NCBI RefSeq assembly: GCF_003985155.1 | Contig: NZ_ML133694.1 | Span: 248,001 to 312,000 of the forward strand | Length of the DNA stretch: 64,000 nucleotides | From: Rhizobium vallis | GTDB lineage: Bacteria; Pseudomonadota; Alphaproteobacteria; Rhizobiales; Rhizobiaceae | Direction of reading: 5' to 3' | Part shown: piece after piece, positions 61,348 to 64,000 of the stretch | Position numbering within the stretch: position 1 is the first letter of the stretch | Layout: every line of letters starts with the position of its first letter | Notes under the pieces: generated by a model | Databases searched by the model: none | Told to the model about the DNA's origin: nothing | Seen by the model: only the letters and a program-made list of their open reading frames with translations | Position numbers and translations under genes: made by a program

Positions 61348-62410
61348 TCTCGGCCACCCGCGAAGAGATCGGGCCGGTCGTTGCCGGCAGTCCCGCAAAA
61401 CGATCGCTGAAAGCTGCTCCGACTTGCGGAATGGCGGCGGTGAAGCGGATCTTCGGCTGGGTCGGAGGCTTGCCCAGCACGCGCTTTGCGATCCGGATGC
61501 CTTGGCGTTTCACCTGGCGCCAGCTCTGGCGCAGGCCATGGACGATCAGCCGGGAGGGATACTTTCTCGCCATCATCGGCGCCAGCTTTTGGAGCTGCGC
61601 ATGATCGCCGTCGTGAAATGCCTTCTTGAAATACCAGCACGCCGTGTTGAACTGCGATGCCTCTATATCGCGCGCGAGATGCGGGTAGCGGTCGGCGATC
61701 GGCGCCATCACCAGGGCGTAGGATTGCAGCATCCGATAGGCGTTGCTGGACATGTTTCCCCTGGTGAACCGATAGCCGGTGAGGAAATCAGGGATCAAAG
61801 CGAAGGGCAGGGTCTCGGCGAGTGCCAGATAAAGTTTCAGATCCTCACAGCCCTCGGCACCGCTGTCACGCAGCCCGGCGTCGTAGCCGCCGCAGCGAAG
61901 GATTTCCGCCCGCGGCATCAAGGGCGTGCTGCCATTGCCGATGAAGTTTTCCCTCAGCAGCGGTTCGAAGATGTTGCCTTGATGCATGACCGGGCGTGAG
62001 TGGCCGAAAATGATGCCGTTTTCATCGATCGCCGCGTACCAATTATAGGCAACGCCGTTTCCGCCTGGGAATTTCAGCACTGCCTCGAGCTGGCGCTCGA
62101 TCTTGTTGGGGTGCCAGACATCATCCGCATCGACGGGAGCTATGTAGAGGCCGCGTGCCTCCCTGACGCCGTGGTTGCGCGCCCGCGCTACGCCGCCATT
62201 GTGCTGGCTGAGAACACGGACGCGGGCATCGCTCAGGCCATAATCACGCGCAAGATCGAAGGTGCGATCGCGCGATCCGTCGTCGACCACCAGGATTTCG
62301 AGCTTATCGTAGGACTGGTCGGAAACGCTTCTCAATGTTTCGACAAGCGTCTTCTCGGCATTATAAGCCGGTATGACGACGGTGACCAAGGGGCGGGCTG
62401 CGGCGTTCAT
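61340..62410 (-). CDS. Glycosyltransferase family 2
   Basis: The protein has 356 residues. The GT-A motifs are VTVVIPAYNAEKTLVETLRS, LVVDDGSRDRTFD and APVDADDVWHPNKIERQL. GNGSTPLMPRAEIL and EGCEDLKLYLALAE follow, near the acceptor site. It closely resembles the GT2 at 58430-59587 in the order of these motifs (GNGS, CEDxxxxL), suggesting paralogues. It is located between the modifying enzyme and the ABC exporter, starting eight bases after the former's stop. The sugar is unknown. Confidence 0.89.
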   Translation of the reverse strand: MNAAARPLVTVVIPAYNAEKTLVETLRSVSDQSYDKLEILVVDDGSRDRTFDLARDYGLSDARVRVLSQHNGGVARARNHGVREARGLYIAPVDADDVWHPNKIERQLEAVLKFPGGNGVAYNWYAAIDENGIIFGHSRPVMHQGNIFEPLLRENFIGNGSTPLMPRAEILRCGGYDAGLRDSGAEGCEDLKLYLALAETLPFALIPDFLTGYRFTRGNMSSNAYRMLQSYALVMAPIADRYPHLARDIEASQFNTACWYFKKAFHDGDHAQLQKLAPMMARKYPSRLIVHGLRQSWRQVKRQGIRIAKRVLGKPPTQPKIRFTAAIPQVGAAFSDRFAGLPATTGPISSRVAENE

Positions 62411-62417
62411 GGCTTTG

Positions 62418-64000
62418 TCATCCGATAAAGGCTCCCGGCAGGCCCATCAGTTCGGGGAAGGCTTCAAGCGGACGATCGCCGCGCACTTCGAGGCGCGGCA
62501 GAGCGAAGAGATTGTCGGAGAAGGTGGCCTTCTCAGGCCGCGTCGTGAAGCCGATGCCGTAGCCGGCAAGCGCCAGTATGCCGGGAACCCGGAAGTCCGT
62601 CGCGCCATAGGGTAGGGCGATGGATTCCACGGGCGCGCCCAGGCGGCTCCGCAGTGCGTTGCGCGACAGTGCGGCCTCGGCCAGCAGAGCTTGATTGTCC
62701 ATCGCGCTGGCTGCCGTGTGGGATGTGAGATGGGAGCCGAAGCTGATGCCCTTTTTGTGCAGCTCCTGAATGTCAGGCCAGGACATCAGCGGCGCCGGCT
62801 CGCCATAAGCAGAATCCCAATCCGACCGGCCGCCGACTTTATCGGTCACTACGAAGACTTCGGCGCTGAAATCGTTCTCGGCAAGGATCGGGAAGGCGTT
62901 CGTCTGGAAATCCAGATAGGCGTCGTCGAAGGTCAGCATCACAGGGCGGCCCTGGATCGGCTTGCCGCTGCGCAGCAGATGCACCAGGGTCTGCGCCGTC
63001 ACGGTGTAATAGCCCTGGCGGCGGAGGAACTGCATCTGCTTGCGGAAGACCTCCGGCGACGTGCGGAAGCGCCGGAGTGCGGCCGGTCCTTCCTCGGTGA
63101 TCCCGTGATACATGAGAATGGGAACCGAGTTCGTGACCTCCGTCGTCCATGCCACCTCACGCTCGACGCCTGATGGCCCCCAGATGACGTGCTTGGCGAC
63201 ATCCGCCTCCAAGGGCGTTCCATGGCTCTCGATCCGCGCGACCGGATCGGCAACCGGGCCTTTGCGGAAGCGGTGGATGGCGTAAAGCTCGGTTTCGATC
63301 GTCTCTTCCAGGGCGAGGCCGGCTTGTTCGGCAAAAATCCGTTTGATCGTCCCGACGCCGAAAGGATTGCCCCAATCGAAACCCGTTCGGTCGGGCTCGT
63401 CCCGGCGGATATGCGCATGGGCGGTGATCAGATAACCGTTCGGCTTCAATGCGGCCGCCATCTTCCGACAGGCGGCGGCCAGCATTTCCTCATCTTTCAT
63501 GTAATAGAGGACTTCGGAACAGACGATCAGATCCTGTTCGGGCGGAAGATCGTTTTTGACGAAGTCGAGAACGCGAAGCGCGATGTTATCCTGGTCGCGG
63601 CACCGCTCCACCGCCCTGTCGATCGCCCTCTGGGAAATGTCGGTGGCCGTCAATTGGGCGACCTTTTGCGCCAGCTTCCTGGTAAAAATCCCCTCGGCGC
63701 AGGCAAGCTCCAGGGCCTTCTCGATGCCATCAGGGATGAGGCTCAAGGTCTGCGCATATTTGACCTGTTCGTAGACCGAGACGTAATTCCAGGGATCCGG
63801 GCGTTCGAAAATATGGTCCCAATAGGCTTCTTCGGACTGAATGGCGGGAGTTTCTTCTCTTTCCTTAGGCCGCGAACTGGACGGCTCCTGAAATTGCGGG
63901 CTCAGTCTATGTTCGAGGCTCCCCAGGATGCCGGTCAGCCTGCTGTCGTTGTCCTGTTCGTCGCTCGGCGCGGTGGCAAGGATGGCGTTGCGCCCGATGC
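62418..64000 (-). CDS. Methyltransferase-polysaccharide deacetylase fusion, N-terminus beyond the window
   Basis: The open frame continues past the right edge; about 527 residues are visible. An N-terminal low-complexity linker (GSLEHRLSPQFQEPSSSRPK) leads into a NodS-like SAM methyltransferase: EEAYWDHIFERPDPWNYVSV, then ALELACAEGIFTRKLAQ and LIVCSEVLYYMKDEEML. The second half is a NodB-type deacetylase domain with VPILMYHGI, VMLTFDDAYLDF and SFGSHLTSHTAA (Asp-Asp and His-x3-His motifs). The part before the linker is not visible; a GT2 domain would be typical for such chains. It is probably a multi-domain sugar-modifying enzyme for the adjacent glycan. Confidence 0.87.
   Translation of the reverse strand, partial: IGRNAILATAPSDEQDNDSRLTGILGSLEHRLSPQFQEPSSSRPKEREETPAIQSEEAYWDHIFERPDPWNYVSVYEQVKYAQTLSLIPDGIEKALELACAEGIFTRKLAQKVAQLTATDISQRAIDRAVERCRDQDNIALRVLDFVKNDLPPEQDLIVCSEVLYYMKDEEMLAAACRKMAAALKPNGYLITAHAHIRRDEPDRTGFDWGNPFGVGTIKRIFAEQAGLALEETIETELYAIHRFRKGPVADPVARIESHGTPLEADVAKHVIWGPSGVEREVAWTTEVTNSVPILMYHGITEEGPAALRRFRTSPEVFRKQMQFLRRQGYYTVTAQTLVHLLRSGKPIQGRPVMLTFDDAYLDFQTNAFPILAENDFSAEVFVVTDKVGGRSDWDSAYGEPAPLMSWPDIQELHKKGISFGSHLTSHTAASAMDNQALLAEAALSRNALRSRLGAPVESIALPYGATDFRVPGILALAGYGIGFTTRPEKATFSDNLFALPRLEVRGDRPLEAFPELMGLPGAFIG

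Noticed and set aside
1-64000. tRNA or rRNA genes, CRISPR arrays, transposase genes, integrases
   Set aside because: No cloverleaf, rRNA-like block, regular short repeat array or transposase/integrase motif was noticed on reading. A covariance scan was not possible.

Overview
The window looks like chromosomal DNA of a fast-growing Rhizobium of the leguminosarum/etli group. The reasons are high GC with rhizobial codon use, a UDP-glucuronate epimerase (LpsL type) and UDP-glucose dehydrogenase (RkpK/Exo5 type), a RapA-like cadherin-domain protein with a PrsDE-like type I secretion pair, PssD/PssE-like split glycosyltransferases, and copies of a short palindromic intergenic repeat that I recognise as typical of these genomes. 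The species call is inference. No rRNA, tRNA, CRISPR array or intact insertion sequence was seen.

Layout. 0-14.5 kb: a cut-off phospholipase-D-like gene, two small secreted or membrane proteins, and nucleotide-sugar genes (lpsL, manC-type, phosphomannomutase, rkpK), interleaved with housekeeping genes (ung, a VOC dioxygenase plus hydrolase pair, a KTSC protein, a PPP-type phosphatase, a transglutaminase-like cysteine protease). 14.7-21.4 kb: a plus-strand export block with an O-antigen ligase/polymerase-like protein, a Wza-type lipoprotein, a secreted protein, a Wzc-type tyrosine autokinase and a small coupled membrane protein. 21.7-28.3 kb: a two-domain RapA-like protein, a beta-helix protein with the same kind of domain at its C-terminus, and a type I secretion ATPase plus adaptor. 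28.5-46.2 kb: a large polysaccharide locus. Its core is an 11-gene minus-strand operon (44663 to 32866) encoding a Tat-exported GH10 enzyme, a GT4, an acetyltransferase, a pyruvyltransferase-like protein, a Wzx flippase, four GT2s, a Wzy-like polymerase and an ExoZ-like acyltransferase. The nucleotide-sugar genes can feed this pathway, and the Wza/Wzc block can export its product. No initiating sugar-phosphate transferase is present.

46.7-53 kb: a methyltransferase, then a run that looks like a small uncharacterised RiPP (peptide natural product) locus. It holds an XRE regulator, a winged-helix/TolB-like/TPR regulator, a 70-residue candidate precursor, a YcaO protein, a TfuA protein and an 82-residue helical protein, spaced as one operon. 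The YcaO gene has an unusual 5' end: recognisable N-terminal sequence runs in frame back to the stop codon of the candidate precursor, with no ATG, GTG or TTG to start it. This is the most promising new system in the window.

53-64 kb: an AT-rich gene-poor stretch; a sugar ABC uptake system (binding protein and NAD-dependent dehydratase/epimerase-like protein on minus, single-domain ATPase and permease on plus); and a second glycan block with two GT2s, an exporter-type ABC protein and a methyltransferase-polysaccharide deacetylase fusion that runs off the right edge.
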